From Phocaeicola sp. (GTDB lineage: Bacteria; Bacteroidota; Bacteroidia; Bacteroidales; Bacteroidaceae), in NCBI GenBank assembly GCA_029257865.1, contig JARIAN010000119.1, forward strand, positions 1 through 64,000: a stretch of 64,000 nucleotides of DNA. Reading direction: 5' to 3'. Numbering within the stretch: the first letter of the stretch is position 1; every line of letters begins with the position of its first letter. The notes beneath the pieces are model-generated. The model saw only the letters and a list, made by a program, of their open reading frames with translations. It made no database searches and had not been told where the DNA came from. Both the position numbers and the translations under genes were made by a program. This document shows positions 35,656 to 47,332 of this stretch, piece by piece.

Positions 35656-36486
35656 ATGGAAAAGATTCAAGAGAACAAGACTTTTAAGTTAACGATGTTA
35701 GGTACAGGAAATGCTGCGGTGACTCGTTGTTACAATACTTGTTTTGCAATAGAGGGTGTGTGTAAACAAACTTTATTGGTGGATGCTGGAGGTGGAAATG
35801 GCATCTTGATGCAGTTGGAGAAAGCAGGTGTTGCTATCGAATCAGTGCATGACCTGTTTGTGACTCATGCACATACCGATCATATACTTGGAGTGATTTG
35901 GGTGATACGTACTATTGCTCAAAGAATGCAGCAGGGGTTATATGAAGGAGAGTTTCGCGTTTTTGCACACGAAAAAGCCATTCAAGTTATTGATTGGATA
36001 TGCCGGATGACTTTGCCAGGAAAGATTGTGGCAAAACTAGGAGAACGTATCCATTTATGCGAAGTGGAAGATGGTGAAAACTTTGAAGTTGCCGGGATTA
36101 AAATGCAGTGCTTCGATATTTTCTCTACTAAAGAAAAGCAATTTGGTTTTCGTGCTGACCTGCCCAATGGGGTATCGTTGGCCTGCTTGGGGGATGAGCC
36201 TTATAATGAACGTACAGAGAAATATGTGAAGGGGGTAGATTGGTTGTTGAGCGAAGCATTTTGCCTGTATGAGGATCGTGAACGTTTCAAGCCCTACGAA
36301 AAACATCATAGTACAGCACTCGATGCCGGAAGATTGGCAGAAGGATTGGGCGTGAAATCATTGCTTTTATATCACACGGAAGATAAAACCTTGGAAACGC
36401 GTAAGGTGAAGTATGCAGCAGAAGCTTCTCAATGTTTTAGCGGAGTGGTTTATGTGCCAGATGACTTGGAGGTTTTGGTGCTGTAA
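35656..36486 (+). CDS. Metallo-beta-lactamase-fold hydrolase
   Basis: 276 residues. HAHTDH near 73-78 is the dinuclear metal motif, and later His residues lie in KHHSTALDAG and LLYHTED. No signal peptide, so it is a cytoplasmic hydrolase of the RNase Z-like/general MBL group. The substrate cannot be told from the sequence. It is followed by the Nif3 gene but a separate promoter lies between them. Confidence 0.85.
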   Translation: MEKIQENKTFKLTMLGTGNAAVTRCYNTCFAIEGVCKQTLLVDAGGGNGILMQLEKAGVAIESVHDLFVTHAHTDHILGVIWVIRTIAQRMQQGLYEGEFRVFAHEKAIQVIDWICRMTLPGKIVAKLGERIHLCEVEDGENFEVAGIKMQCFDIFSTKEKQFGFRADLPNGVSLACLGDEPYNERTEKYVKGVDWLLSEAFCLYEDRERFKPYEKHHSTALDAGRLAEGLGVKSLLLYHTEDKTLETRKVKYAAEASQCFSGVVYVPDDLEVLVL

Positions 36487-36583
36487 TCTGATATTATGGA
36501 TGTGTTTTACCGAACACATGCCAAATATATCCTTGATTGTGCGATTTTATACATTATCTTTTTTTCATATTTGAAAAAATATA

Positions 36584-36591
36584 TACCTTTG
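36584..36591 (+). promoter_or_regulatory. -7 promoter element for Nif3-like gene
   Basis: TACCTTTG, 21 bases before the ATG at 36613. It supports that start over an upstream in-frame ATG at 36496. Confidence 0.6.
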
Positions 36592-36612
36592 CATATAAAA
36601 TTTTCGCGGATT

Positions 36613-37707
36613 ATGAAAATTAAGGAAATTGTAAGTGCCCTTGAGATGTTCGCGCCTCTGCCATTGCAAGACGGATTTGATAATGCCGGACTGCAAGTAG
36701 GATTGACAGACGCGGAAGCTGCAGGGGCATTGTTGTGTCTAGACGTAACTGAAGAGGTGGTGGACGAAGCAATCGAAAAGGGGTGCAACCTGATTGTGTC
36801 GCATCATCCGTTGATATTTAAAGGATACAAATCGCTTACAGGGCGTGATTATGTAGAACGCTGCATTATGAAAGCCATTAAGCATGATATCGTGATTTTT
36901 TCAATGCATACTAACTTAGACAACGCTCCACAGGGAGTTAACTATAAAATTGCTGAGAAAATAGGCTTGAAGAATTTGCGGGTTCTAGACGCTAAGGAGG
37001 GGATGCTGCTCAAACTGGTGACGTTTGTTCCTATGGAGAAGGCTGCTGAAGTTCGCAAGGCATTGTTTGATGCTGGATGCGGGCAAATAGGCAATTATGA
37101 CTCTTGCAGTTATAATGTAGAAGGGAATGGAACATTCCGTGCGGGAAAGGGTACTCATCCTTATTGTGGAGAGCAAGGTAAACTGCATCAGGAAACTGAA
37201 ATCCGTATTGAAACAATTTTACCTGCATATCAAAAGCGCAAGGTGATTCAGGCTTTGATTCAGGCACATCCTTACGAAGAGCCGGCATTCGATTTCTATC
37301 CTGTTCAGGATACATGGTACCAGGTTGGAGCTGGGGTAGTGGGTGAATTGAAAACCGAAGAAAATGAAGATGCCTTCTTGTGTCGGGTTAAGAAACTGTT
37401 TGGGGTGGGGTGTGTAAAACACTCCCGTTTTAGAGGACGGAAAATCAAGACGGTTGCCCTTTGTGGCGGCTCTGGTGCTTTTCTGTTGCCCAAAGCTGTG
37501 TCGAGTGGTGCAGATGTCTTCATAACAGGCGATGTGAAGTATCACGATTATTTTGGATATGTCAACGATATTTTAATAGCGGATATCGGGCATTATGAAA
37601 GTGAACAGTATACAAAAGAAATATTTTATTCAATTATAAAGGATGAGTTTCCTGCGCTGAAGGTTATAATGACCGGCGTAAATACAAATCCAATTAATTA
37701 TTTATAA
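36613..37707 (+). CDS. Nif3-like dinuclear metal center protein
   Basis: 364 residues, the long Nif3/YbgI form with an inserted central PII-like domain. Metal ligands are in SHHPLIFK and HTNLDNAP in the N-terminal half and in DIGHYESEQ near the C terminus. GGSGAFLLPKAVSSGADVFI is the conserved NIF3 C-terminal stretch. Often named 'GTP cyclohydrolase 1 type 2', but the real reaction is uncertain. The next gene, 6 bases on, encodes its conserved zinc-ribbon partner. Confidence 0.92.
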   Translation: MKIKEIVSALEMFAPLPLQDGFDNAGLQVGLTDAEAAGALLCLDVTEEVVDEAIEKGCNLIVSHHPLIFKGYKSLTGRDYVERCIMKAIKHDIVIFSMHTNLDNAPQGVNYKIAEKIGLKNLRVLDAKEGMLLKLVTFVPMEKAAEVRKALFDAGCGQIGNYDSCSYNVEGNGTFRAGKGTHPYCGEQGKLHQETEIRIETILPAYQKRKVIQALIQAHPYEEPAFDFYPVQDTWYQVGAGVVGELKTEENEDAFLCRVKKLFGVGCVKHSRFRGRKIKTVALCGGSGAFLLPKAVSSGADVFITGDVKYHDYFGYVNDILIADIGHYESEQYTKEIFYSIIKDEFPALKVIMTGVNTNPINYL

Positions 37708-37713
37708 TGACTT

Positions 37714-38505
37714 ATGGCTAAAGAAGCAAAAAAAGATCCGAGCGAATTGAGCGTTGAGGAAAAACTGAAAGCGCTGTATCAGTTGCAGACTATGCTGTCT
37801 GAAATCGACAAAATCAAGACTTTGAGAGGGGAGTTGCCTTTGGAAGTACAAGATTTGAAAGATGAAGTAGAAGGTTTGGGTACTCGTATTGAGAATATCA
37901 AAACTGATATTGAAGAATTGAAGGCTAATGTAGCTGCCAAGAAAGTGGAAATTGAAACAGCTAAGGCTTCTATTGAAAAGTATAAAGACCAGCAGGATAA
38001 TGTACGCAACAATCGTGAGTATGATGTGCTGACTAAGGAAATCGAATTCCAGAGTCTTGAAGTGGAACTGTGTGAAAAACGAATCCGCGAATACACTGCC
38101 TCTATCAAAACTAAAGAAGAAGAAATCACCAAGAGTGAAGTGGCTTTGGAAGAAAGAAAGAAGGACTTGGAAGTGAAGAAAAACGAACTGGAAGAAATCG
38201 TTTCTGAAACTAAGCAGGAGGAAGAAAAACTGAGAGACAAGGCTAAGAACTTGGAAACAGCTATCGAACCTCGTTTGCTTCAGGCTTTCAAGAGAATCCG
38301 CAAGAATTCTCGCAATGGATTGGGTATCACTTACGTGCAGCGTGGTGCTTGTGGTGGTTGCTTTAACAAGATTCCACCTCAGAGACAGATGGATATCCGT
38401 ATGCGCAAGAAAATTATCGTTTGCGAATACTGTGGTCGTATCATGATAGACCCGGAACTGGCAGGTGTAGCTCCTGAAAGACAGTTGGATACTAAAATTA
38501 AATAA
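37714..38505 (+). CDS. Coiled-coil zinc-ribbon protein (zf-RING_7 type)
   Basis: 263 residues. Long Lys/Glu-rich coiled coil (about 10-185) followed by a C4 zinc ribbon (CGGC near 213 and CEYCGR near 238). This coil-plus-ribbon architecture is conserved next to Nif3 genes in many bacteria and is thought to bind nucleic acid. Cytoplasmic. In operon with the Nif3-like gene. Confidence 0.9.
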   Translation: MAKEAKKDPSELSVEEKLKALYQLQTMLSEIDKIKTLRGELPLEVQDLKDEVEGLGTRIENIKTDIEELKANVAAKKVEIETAKASIEKYKDQQDNVRNNREYDVLTKEIEFQSLEVELCEKRIREYTASIKTKEEEITKSEVALEERKKDLEVKKNELEEIVSETKQEEEKLRDKAKNLETAIEPRLLQAFKRIRKNSRNGLGITYVQRGACGGCFNKIPPQRQMDIRMRKKIIVCEYCGRIMIDPELAGVAPERQLDTKIK

Positions 38506-38540
38506 ATGCTATTGATTTGGGGGAAACCTTGAATCAGATG

Positions 38541-38574
38541 CGCCGTGTTGTAATTTACAACACGGCGTTTTTTT
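38541..38574 (+). terminator. Terminator after the Nif3 operon
   Basis: CGCCGTGTTGTA / TACAACACGGCG with a 3-base loop and seven T's. Confidence 0.95.
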
Positions 38575-38717
38575 ACTCCATAGTTTGCTGTAAGTACGTT
38601 TCTTAGCTATTGCTCCCGTTTGTTTGTTGGGCTAGAAGTCAAAGGCTTGCTGGTCATAAAATGATATCTTGAGCATTTTTTTGAGAATTTAATGTTTGCC
38701 ACTCAAGGAGTATGGGT

Positions 38718-39176
38718 TTATAGGCCTTCTAAATCTTGATAATTGGGAATGTCTGGCAGAAATTCATATTTTTGCTGACTATAGTCTATTCGGCAGCAGT
38801 AATGTTTGATACCATTGCTGACTATCAGATATTTTACTCTCAATACCATGTTGTAGCGAGTAATCTGGTTGAATACCGCTTGGGTGATTTCGATATGTGG
38901 TGCTTTATATTCTACAATCATCAGGGCAGACAGGCTTTTGTCGTAGAGTACTGTGTCGCATCGTTTGCGGGTTCCGTTAAGGACTATTTGGACTTCATTG
39001 GCTAAGAGTCCTTGCGGGTAGCCTTTGTAGTTCAGAAGGTATTGGATAAAATGTTGACGCACCCACTCTTCGGGGGTTAAAGCTACATATTTCTTCCGTA
39101 AGGGGTCGAAAATAAATCGTTTTCCTGCTTTGTTGGCTATTTTAAATGGGTATGATGGTAAGTTTAATGCTAACAT
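38718..39176 (-). CDS. Type I restriction HsdR-N-terminal-like domain protein
   Basis: 152 residues from ATG 39176 (MLALNLPSYPF); an upstream in-frame ATG at 39218 would place the start before the divergent promoter. It contains the stand-alone 'HSDR_N' nuclease-like domain: LTPEEWVRQHFIQYLL, KRCDTVLYDKS and IVEYKAP supply the Asp and Glu-x-Lys of a PD-(D/E)xK site. This single-domain protein is common in Bacteroidetes and is not evidence of a restriction system. Function unknown. Confidence 0.85.
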   Translation of the reverse strand: MLALNLPSYPFKIANKAGKRFIFDPLRKKYVALTPEEWVRQHFIQYLLNYKGYPQGLLANEVQIVLNGTRKRCDTVLYDKSLSALMIVEYKAPHIEITQAVFNQITRYNMVLRVKYLIVSNGIKHYCCRIDYSQQKYEFLPDIPNYQDLEGL

Positions 39177-39181
39177 TTTTG

Positions 39182-39189
39182 TAAATTTG
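39182..39189 (+). promoter_or_regulatory. -7 promoter element for AMP nucleosidase
   Basis: TAAATTTG, 44 bases before the ATG at 39234. Confidence 0.55.
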
Positions 39190-39215
39190 CAATAATAGAT
39201 ACTTGTTATTTCATA

Positions 39216-39223
39216 CAAAAATA
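39216..39223 (-). promoter_or_regulatory. -7 promoter element for HSDR_N-like gene
   Basis: TATTTTTG on the minus strand, 39 bases upstream of 39176. The divergent promoters overlap in this 57-base gap. Confidence 0.5.
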
Positions 39224-39233
39224 CAAAAAGAAT

Positions 39234-40010
39234 ATGAAAACAAAAGCGGAGATTGTGGCAAACTGGCTGCCACGTTATACTAAGCGTCAGTTGGATGAAT
39301 TTGGCGAATATATATTGCTGACTAACTTCAATAATTATGTAGAGATATTTGCTGAGCGGTTTCAGGTGCCGGTTTTAGGACGCGACGCAAATATGATATC
39401 TGCCCATGCCGAAGGGATTACCATCATTAATTTTGGAATGGGAAGTCCGAATGCTGCTATTATAATGGACCTTTTGAGTGCTATCCATCCTAAGGCTTGT
39501 CTGTTTTTGGGAAAGTGTGGGGGTATCGGAGAGAAGGCTCGGATAGGGGAATTGATTCTTCCGATTGCCGCCATCCGTGGCGAGGGTACTTCTAATGATT
39601 ATTATCCGCCTGAAGTGCCGGCTCTTCCTGCGTTTATGCTTCAACGTGCAGTTTCATCGGCTATCAGAGACCACTCTAAGGATTACTGGACGGGTACGGT
39701 CTATACTACAAACCGTCGCATTTGGGAGCATGATGACCAATTCAAGGAGTATCTGCTTACTACTCGAGCTATGGCGGTTGATATGGAAACAGCTACACTT
39801 TTCACTACGGGCTTTGCCAATCATATTCCTACGGGGGCTTTGTTGCTTGTGTCCGACCAGCCGATGATACCTGAAGGGGTAAAGACCGACAAAAGTGATT
39901 CTTTGGTGACCAAAAACTATGTGCACGAGCATGTGGAGATTGGTATAGATGCATTGCGCATGATTATAGAGGAGAAAAAGACTGTGAAACATCTGAAATT
40001 TGACTGGTGA
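39234..40010 (+). CDS. amn: AMP nucleosidase
   Basis: 258 residues, the short Bacteroidetes form. Phosphorylase-fold core with GITIINFGMGSPNAAIIMD, LFLGKCGGIG and VDMETATLFTTGF, where the Glu contacts the ribose. It cleaves AMP to adenine and ribose 5-phosphate. The stop overlaps the holA start by one base (TGATG). Confidence 0.92.
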   Translation: MKTKAEIVANWLPRYTKRQLDEFGEYILLTNFNNYVEIFAERFQVPVLGRDANMISAHAEGITIINFGMGSPNAAIIMDLLSAIHPKACLFLGKCGGIGEKARIGELILPIAAIRGEGTSNDYYPPEVPALPAFMLQRAVSSAIRDHSKDYWTGTVYTTNRRIWEHDDQFKEYLLTTRAMAVDMETATLFTTGFANHIPTGALLLVSDQPMIPEGVKTDKSDSLVTKNYVHEHVEIGIDALRMIIEEKKTVKHLKFDW

Positions 40011-41026
40011 TGGCTAAGGAAATAACTTATGAGGAAATTGCGCGAAACTTAAAGAACCATATTTATTCTCCAGTCTACTTCTTGATGGGCGAGGAGGATT
40101 ATTATATCGACCGCATTTCTGAATATATTTTAGATACTGTGCTTACCGACTCGGAAAAGGAGTTCAACCAGACAGTCATGTATGGTGCTGATGTAGATAT
40201 CGCTGCTGTAATCAATGCGGCCAAACGGTATCCGATGATGTCAAAATACCAGGTGCTGGTGGTTAGGGAGGCGCAGAATCTGAAAAATTTGGAAGAGCTA
40301 GGGTTTTATCTGCAAAAACCAATGGAGTCGACTATTTTGGTTTTCTGCTATAAGCATGGATCCTTAGACAGGAGAAAGAAGATTGCTGCCGAAATAGAGA
40401 AAGTAGGCGTGTTGTTTGAATCAAAAAAACTAAAGGAGGCTCAAGTGCCTGGCTTTGTTGCGTCTTATCTGAAGAGAAGAAAAGTGGAAATTGAACCTAA
40501 GGCTTCTGAAATGATGGTGGAGTTTGTAGGGGCCGATCTAAACAGAATGGCAGGGGAGTTGGAAAAATTAATTATCACACTTCCTACAGGTGTCAGACGG
40601 ATAACTCCTGAGCAAATAGAGCGTAATATTGGCATCAGCAAAGATTATAATAATTTCGAATTGCGCAGTGCGTTGATTGCAAAGGATGTTCTCAAGGCAA
40701 ATAAGATAGTAAAATATTTTAACGATAACCCAAAGAGTAACCCTATTCAGCTCACGTTGGCCATCTTGTTTGGCTTCTTCTCTAATTTGATGTTGGCTTA
40801 CTATGCTCCCGAAAAAAGTGAGCAGGGAATTGCGGCGCAACTAGGATTGAGGGGAACATGGCAGGCTAGGGAATATCTAACAGCCATGAGGATGTATAAG
40901 GGCACTAAAGTAATGCACATTATTTCGGCTATCCGTACTTGCGATGCAAAAACTAAGGGGATAGGGAACTCTTCATTTACGGATGGGGAATTGCTGAAAG
41001 AGTTAATATATGAGATTCTTCATTGA
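40010..41026 (+). CDS. holA: DNA polymerase III subunit delta
   Basis: 338 residues. Opening YFLMGEEDYYIDRISEYIL, then VLVVREAQNL, and GADLNRMAGELEKLIITL in the AAA-like region. The C-terminal domain carries KGIGNSSFTDGELLKELIYEIL. It is the clamp-loader subunit that opens the beta clamp. A GTG at 40007 is in frame, but the ATG at 40010 overlaps the amn stop and is preferred. Confidence 0.93.
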   Translation: MAKEITYEEIARNLKNHIYSPVYFLMGEEDYYIDRISEYILDTVLTDSEKEFNQTVMYGADVDIAAVINAAKRYPMMSKYQVLVVREAQNLKNLEELGFYLQKPMESTILVFCYKHGSLDRRKKIAAEIEKVGVLFESKKLKEAQVPGFVASYLKRRKVEIEPKASEMMVEFVGADLNRMAGELEKLIITLPTGVRRITPEQIERNIGISKDYNNFELRSALIAKDVLKANKIVKYFNDNPKSNPIQLTLAILFGFFSNLMLAYYAPEKSEQGIAAQLGLRGTWQAREYLTAMRMYKGTKVMHIISAIRTCDAKTKGIGNSSFTDGELLKELIYEILH

Positions 41027-41063
41027 TGGAATTGGGAGATAAATAACAGAGTGTGTCGTTATA

Positions 41064-41104
41064 TAGGGGCGAATATCAGAAATGATGTTCGCCCCTATTT
41101 TTAT
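41064..41104 (+). terminator. Terminator after holA
   Basis: TAGGGGCGAA / TTCGCCCCTA followed by a T-rich tail. Confidence 0.9.
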
Positions 41105-42028
41105 AGGTATATTGCATGGATGTTATCAGATGGTTGTACTCGATAGGGGAAGAAAGGATATATAATATACAGCTTGCCTGCACAACAAATCAGGCGGCAA
41201 TTTTACTTCATCAACTTGTCCTTTCAGAAAATTTAGTTACAACTGGTGGTTCATTAATTCATGATTGCGTTTTATTAATTCAAGGTTGTGTTTTATTAAT
41301 CGGTGATTGTATCTCAAGTTATCTTTATCACTAGATAGTGTATTATACCAAGTAGTTTTCTCTTTGCTATGCTGCGTTGGTATTTATTCGGGCAGTATAA
41401 TTTCCTATAAAATAGAAAGAGGAATCAATGACTGATGGGTGTCGTGAGAATCGAAAATTTGGGAGTGTTTTATATACTTGCTTGTAAATCTAAAATCTCA
41501 GAAAATAGGAGAGAAGGGGATGTTTATCTTTCGTCTGTGCAAGGGATTAACATGCGATAGATTACTGAGAGGAGAACTACCTCTTTGTTTAGGAAAGTAA
41601 ATACTCACAATTGTATAAGCGAGTTATAATACATTTGTGTTGCAAATATGTGTTACAAATGTTGATTATATGCTATATTGTATCAAAACGAATACTTCTT
41701 ATTCCATATATATATGTATAGTTCGCATAAATAAATGGAAATATATCCATTTTATTAAAAGATATTTAATATACTGAAAACCAATATTATAATGATAATA
41801 TATTCTATAAAATCTAACCACTTGCCTAAAAATGAGCGATAATCCTCCTTTTGTCCTATATATGTCTATTATAAGTAAGATAATATATTATATATCAGAT
41901 TAGTACAATGATACGTTAAAGTAGTATACTGGATGATATTGCCGAGGTTTACATTTATAAATACACAAATGTAAATCATGATATATTTTATTTATTTACA
42001 AGATTGAATAATAATATAGATATGTAAA
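41105..42028. other. Long AT-rich intergenic region, no convincing gene
   Basis: About 920 bases. A 72-codon plus-strand frame (41116-41334) ends in three 21-base repeats and is not similar to anything I recognise. The rest, especially 41640-42030, is extremely A/T-rich with many TATAT tracts and no long frames. It could be a nucleoid-protein-binding or replication-related region, but nothing identifies it. Confidence 0.5.
41253..41315 (+). repeat. Three imperfect 21-bp tandem repeats
   Basis: Units at 41253-41273, 41274-41294 and 41295-41315 share the pattern ATTAATTCA.GATTG.GTTTT. In one frame they encode LIxxCVL heptads. Probably a small minisatellite. Confidence 0.6.
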
Positions 42029-42060
42029 TTTGAATATGTAAAATATTATATTTACTTTTG
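42029..42060 (+). promoter_or_regulatory. Full promoter (-33/-7) for the XRE regulator
   Basis: TTTG at 42029-42032 and TACTTTTG at 42053-42060 with 20-base spacing, 38 bases before the ATG. Confidence 0.75.
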
Positions 42061-42098
42061 TATTACAGAAGAAATAAAGAATAGTTTATAGATAAAAT

Positions 42099-42527
42099 AT
42101 GAAAGATCGGATTATACAGATTATGCAAAACGAGGGTTTAAGTAACGCCGAATTTGCCGAGAAGATTGGAATATCAACATCTTCTCTTTCACATATATAT
42201 AACGGAAGAAATAAACCTAGTTTAGATGTTGTTTTACGTATTCATAATGCATATCCACTTGTAAATCTTGATTGGCTAATGACTGGTCAAGGCGAGATGC
42301 AGAACTCAAGCGATGGCAGCAGTGAGAATGCCGAAAATGCGCAGCCTTTGTCGATGGATTTCGATTTTCGCACGGATGATGGCTTTGACATGAATGGAAA
42401 CGCATCTCAATCAACTGTTAAAGAAGAGGTTAGATATGTAGAAAAGCCTCATCCCAGAATTACTGAAATAAGAATTTTCTTTGATAACGGTACTTATCAA
42501 GTGTTCAAGCCGGAAAATAATGATTAA
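42099..42527 (+). CDS. XRE-family helix-turn-helix regulator
   Basis: 142 residues. An N-terminal Cro/C1-type HTH (MKDRIIQIMQNEGLSNAEFA, then IGISTSSLSHIYNGRNKPSLDVVLRI) is followed by NLDWLMTGQGEM, typical of Bacteroides XRE proteins. The low-complexity acidic C-terminal half is unassigned. It probably binds DNA as a dimer. Its targets are not visible, but the long AT-rich gap upstream and the 14-bp inverted repeat downstream are candidates. Confidence 0.88.
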   Translation: MKDRIIQIMQNEGLSNAEFAEKIGISTSSLSHIYNGRNKPSLDVVLRIHNAYPLVNLDWLMTGQGEMQNSSDGSSENAENAQPLSMDFDFRTDDGFDMNGNASQSTVKEEVRYVEKPHPRITEIRIFFDNGTYQVFKPENND

Positions 42528-42552
42528 CGTAAGCGCTTAATCATGCATTGTT

Positions 42553-42596
42553 TAGGGTAAATTCGTATCTTTGCACTTTAGAACGAATTTACCCTA
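42553..42596 (+). promoter_or_regulatory. pyrK promoter nested in a 14-bp inverted repeat
   Basis: TAGGGTAAATTCGT (42553-42566) and ACGAATTTACCCTA (42583-42596) are perfect reverse complements flanking a -7 box TATCTTTG (42566-42573). The second arm is followed by TTTTT, so the same sequence could terminate transcripts coming from the XRE gene. The predicted transcription start falls in the loop. Confidence 0.7.
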
Positions 42597-42601
42597 TTTT
42601 T

Positions 42602-43378
42602 ATGAAAAAGTATATTTTAGATTTGACAGTTACAGAAAACATTCGTTTGCATGCAAACTATGTTTTAATCAAGCTGACTCAGGAGGAGAGCCTGCCGGAA
42701 ATGCTTCCAGGTCAGTTTGCGGAAATCCGTGTAGATGGTTCGCCTACTACTTTTTTGCGTCGTCCTATCTCTATTAATTATGTAGACCGTGAAACCAATG
42801 AGTTGTGGTTTTTGGTACAGTTGATAGGTGATGGCACTCGTCAGCTTGCTACATTAAAGAAGGGTGATACATTGAATGTTGTATTGCCTTTGGGTAAAGG
42901 TTTTACCCTACCCCAGTCGTCTGAAAATAAGGTTTTGCTTGTTGGGGGAGGGGTTGGAACGGCTCCAATGCTCTATCTAGGAGAAGCCCTCTTGCGAATG
43001 GGATGCAAGCCGTCTTTCCTTCTTGGAGCTCGCTCAAAGGATGATTTGCTTCAGCTTGAGCAATTCGAGGCATTAGGCGATGTATATACGACCACCGAAG
43101 ATGGCAGTATGGGGGAAAAGGGCTATGTAACCATGCATAGCGTACTGTCGGCTCATAAGTTTGACATGATTTACACTTGTGGTCCGAAGCCAATGATGAT
43201 GGCGGTAGCTAAATATGCAGCAAGCAACAACATTGAATGTGAAGTCTCTTTGGAGAATAAGATGGCTTGTGGTGTAGGAGCATGCCTGTGCTGTGTGGAA
43301 AAGACTGATGTGGGTCATGTGTGTGTATGTAAAGATGGTCCAGTATTTAATATAAAGAAACTATTATGGCAGATTTAA
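42602..43378 (+). CDS. pyrK: Dihydroorotate dehydrogenase electron-transfer subunit
   Basis: 258 residues. FAD-binding RRPISIN, NAD-binding region [19 protein letters not shown], and the 2Fe-2S ligands in CGVGACLCC plus a downstream Cys (HVCVCKDGP). It passes electrons from dihydroorotate oxidation by PyrD to NAD+. The frame extends upstream to 42548 but ATG 42602 follows the promoter. The last 13 bases overlap pyrD. Confidence 0.95.
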   Translation: MKKYILDLTVTENIRLHANYVLIKLTQEESLPEMLPGQFAEIRVDGSPTTFLRRPISINYVDRETNELWFLVQLIGDGTRQLATLKKGDTLNVVLPLGKGFTLPQSSENKVLLVGGGVGTAPMLYLGEALLRMGCKPSFLLGARSKDDLLQLEQFEALGDVYTTTEDGSMGEKGYVTMHSVLSAHKFDMIYTCGPKPMMMAVAKYAASNNIECEVSLENKMACGVGACLCCVEKTDVGHVCVCKDGPVFNIKKLLWQI

Positions 43379-44277
43379 GCGTAAATATAGGTAATTTAAA
43401 AATGTCAAATCCGGTGATGACCGCGTCAGGTACATTCGGATACGGCTTGGAGTTCCAAGATTTTGTTGACTTGGAAAAGATTGGTGGTATCATTGTAAAG
43501 GGTACAACTTTGCATCACCGTGAAGGAAACCCTTACCCACGTATGGCAGAAACTCCAATGGGTATGCTCAATGCGGTGGGGCTGCAAAACAAAGGGGTTC
43601 ATTATTTTGTCGATCACATTTATCCTCAGATAAAGGATATCCGCACTAACATGATTGTTAACGTATCCGGTTCTCAGGTTGAAGACTATGCGGAAACCGC
43701 TCGTATCATCAATGAACTTGAGAACATTCCTGCCATTGAACTTAACATCTCTTGTCCGAATGTCAAGCAGGGAGGTATGGCTTTTGGTGTAACGGCTTCG
43801 GGTGCTGCCGAAGTGGTGAGTGCGGTGAGAAAGGTGTATGACAAAACCTTAATCGTAAAGCTCTCTCCTAACGTAACGGATATAACTGAAATTGCCCGTG
43901 CTGCAGAAGGTGCGGGGGCGGATGGTGTTTCACTAATCAATACTCTGCTAGGAATGGCTATTGATGCGGAGAAGCGCAAACCGTTGCTTTCTACTGTAAC
44001 TGGAGGCATGAGCGGTGCAGCGGTAAAACCTATTGCCTTGCGTATGGTATGGCAGGTAGCTAAGGCGGTAAACATTCCGGTTGTTGGACTAGGAGGAATT
44101 ATGAACTGGAGAGATGCGGTGGAATTTTTGTTGGCTGGGGCAACAGCTATCCAGATTGGTACTGCTAATTTCATTGATCCGGCGATTACGGTGAAGGTGG
44201 CTAATGGCATCAACGATTATTTGGAACGCCATGGTTATTCATCCGTGCGTGATATTATCGGAGCATTGGAAGTGTAA
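43366..44277 (+). CDS. pyrD: Dihydroorotate dehydrogenase, class 1B catalytic subunit
   Basis: 303 residues. [13 protein letters not shown] at the N terminus, [14 protein letters not shown] with the catalytic Cys (near 130), [10 protein letters not shown], and flavin-phosphate-binding [17 protein letters not shown]. It oxidises dihydroorotate to orotate in pyrimidine synthesis. The class 1B type needs PyrK, which precedes and overlaps it. Confidence 0.96.
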   Translation: MADLSVNIGNLKMSNPVMTASGTFGYGLEFQDFVDLEKIGGIIVKGTTLHHREGNPYPRMAETPMGMLNAVGLQNKGVHYFVDHIYPQIKDIRTNMIVNVSGSQVEDYAETARIINELENIPAIELNISCPNVKQGGMAFGVTASGAAEVVSAVRKVYDKTLIVKLSPNVTDITEIARAAEGAGADGVSLINTLLGMAIDAEKRKPLLSTVTGGMSGAAVKPIALRMVWQVAKAVNIPVVGLGGIMNWRDAVEFLLAGATAIQIGTANFIDPAITVKVANGINDYLERHGYSSVRDIIGALEV

Positions 44278-44435
44278 TCTTGTGTTTTGAAATATTTTTA
44301 CATATTAAATAAATTATGCGTGTCGCAGAAGCTGTATTGGTTGTTCTTCTTTTAAGAAGTTTGCAATAGAGTTGCTTCTAGCGGCACGTATAATCATTTT
44401 GCCCTTATATTATAGAGGACTTTTGAAAATGTAAA

Positions 44436-45116
44436 TTATTTTTCTTCTAGTAAGTCGGGGCGAAGACGTTGGGTGCGTTCCAAAGATTGTTGGAATTCCC
44501 ATTCCCTGATTTTTGCTTCATGTCCAGACAGCAAGATGTCGGGAACTTTCCAGCCATTGTATTCGGCCGGTCGTGTATATACTGGTGGAGCCAGCAGGTT
44601 GTCTTGGAAAGAGTCGGACAGTGCAGACTGCTCATCAGAGATTACTCCCGGGATGATACGTACAATAGAGTCGGCAATGACAGCAGCGGCCAATTCGCCT
44701 CCGGTAAGTACATAGTCGCCAATACTGATTTCTTTTGTGATAAGGTGTTCACGGATTCGGTAGTCAATACCTTTGAAGTGTCCGCACAAGATAATCAAGT
44801 TCTTTGCCATTGAAAGAGTATTGGCTGTTTTCTGGTTGAACTGTTCTCCGTCGGGGGTGGTGAAGATTACTTCATCGTAGTCACGTTCAGCCTTCAGAGC
44901 AGAGATGCAACGCTCAATAGGTTCTATCTTCATGACCATGCCGGCACATCCTCCAAAAGGATAGTCATCCACCCTGCGATAGCGGTCGTAAGCATAATCA
45001 CGCAGGTTATGAATATGGATTTCCGCAATGCCTTTCTTCTGGGCACGACTCATGATAGAGCAGTTGAAAAACCCCTCTATCATTTCTGGTAAAACGGTGA
45101 TAATGTCAATTCTCAT
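44436..45116 (-). CDS. trmD: tRNA (guanine37-N1)-methyltransferase
   Basis: 226 residues from ATG 45116 ([12 protein letters not shown]). The trefoil-knot SAM site is seen in [17 protein letters not shown] and [28 protein letters not shown] and the [15 protein letters not shown] segment are also family-typical. It makes m1G37 in tRNAs and prevents frameshifting. Divergent from ligA, with separate -7 boxes. Confidence 0.96.
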   Translation of the reverse strand: MRIDIITVLPEMIEGFFNCSIMSRAQKKGIAEIHIHNLRDYAYDRYRRVDDYPFGGCAGMVMKIEPIERCISALKAERDYDEVIFTTPDGEQFNQKTANTLSMAKNLIILCGHFKGIDYRIREHLITKEISIGDYVLTGGELAAAVIADSIVRIIPGVISDEQSALSDSFQDNLLAPPVYTRPAEYNGWKVPDILLSGHEAKIREWEFQQSLERTQRLRPDLLEEK

Positions 45117-45118
45117 AA

Positions 45119-47224
<2,106 letters not shown>

Positions 47225-47296
47225 CTTTTTTTGACATGATAGATTGTTTGAAGTAAAAAACAGATGATTTTATTATCAAAAAATAGAAAAAAGTGA

Positions 47297-47304
47297 TAAT
47301 TTTG
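47297..47304 (+). promoter_or_regulatory. -7 promoter element for dapA
   Basis: TAATTTTG, 28 bases before the ATG at 47333. Confidence 0.5.
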
Positions 47305-47332
47305 CATTGCGTATAATACATACAGAAAACTT

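Noticed and set aside
38718-39176. Restriction-modification system
   Set aside because: Only a stand-alone HSDR_N-like domain is present, with no methylase or specificity subunit nearby.
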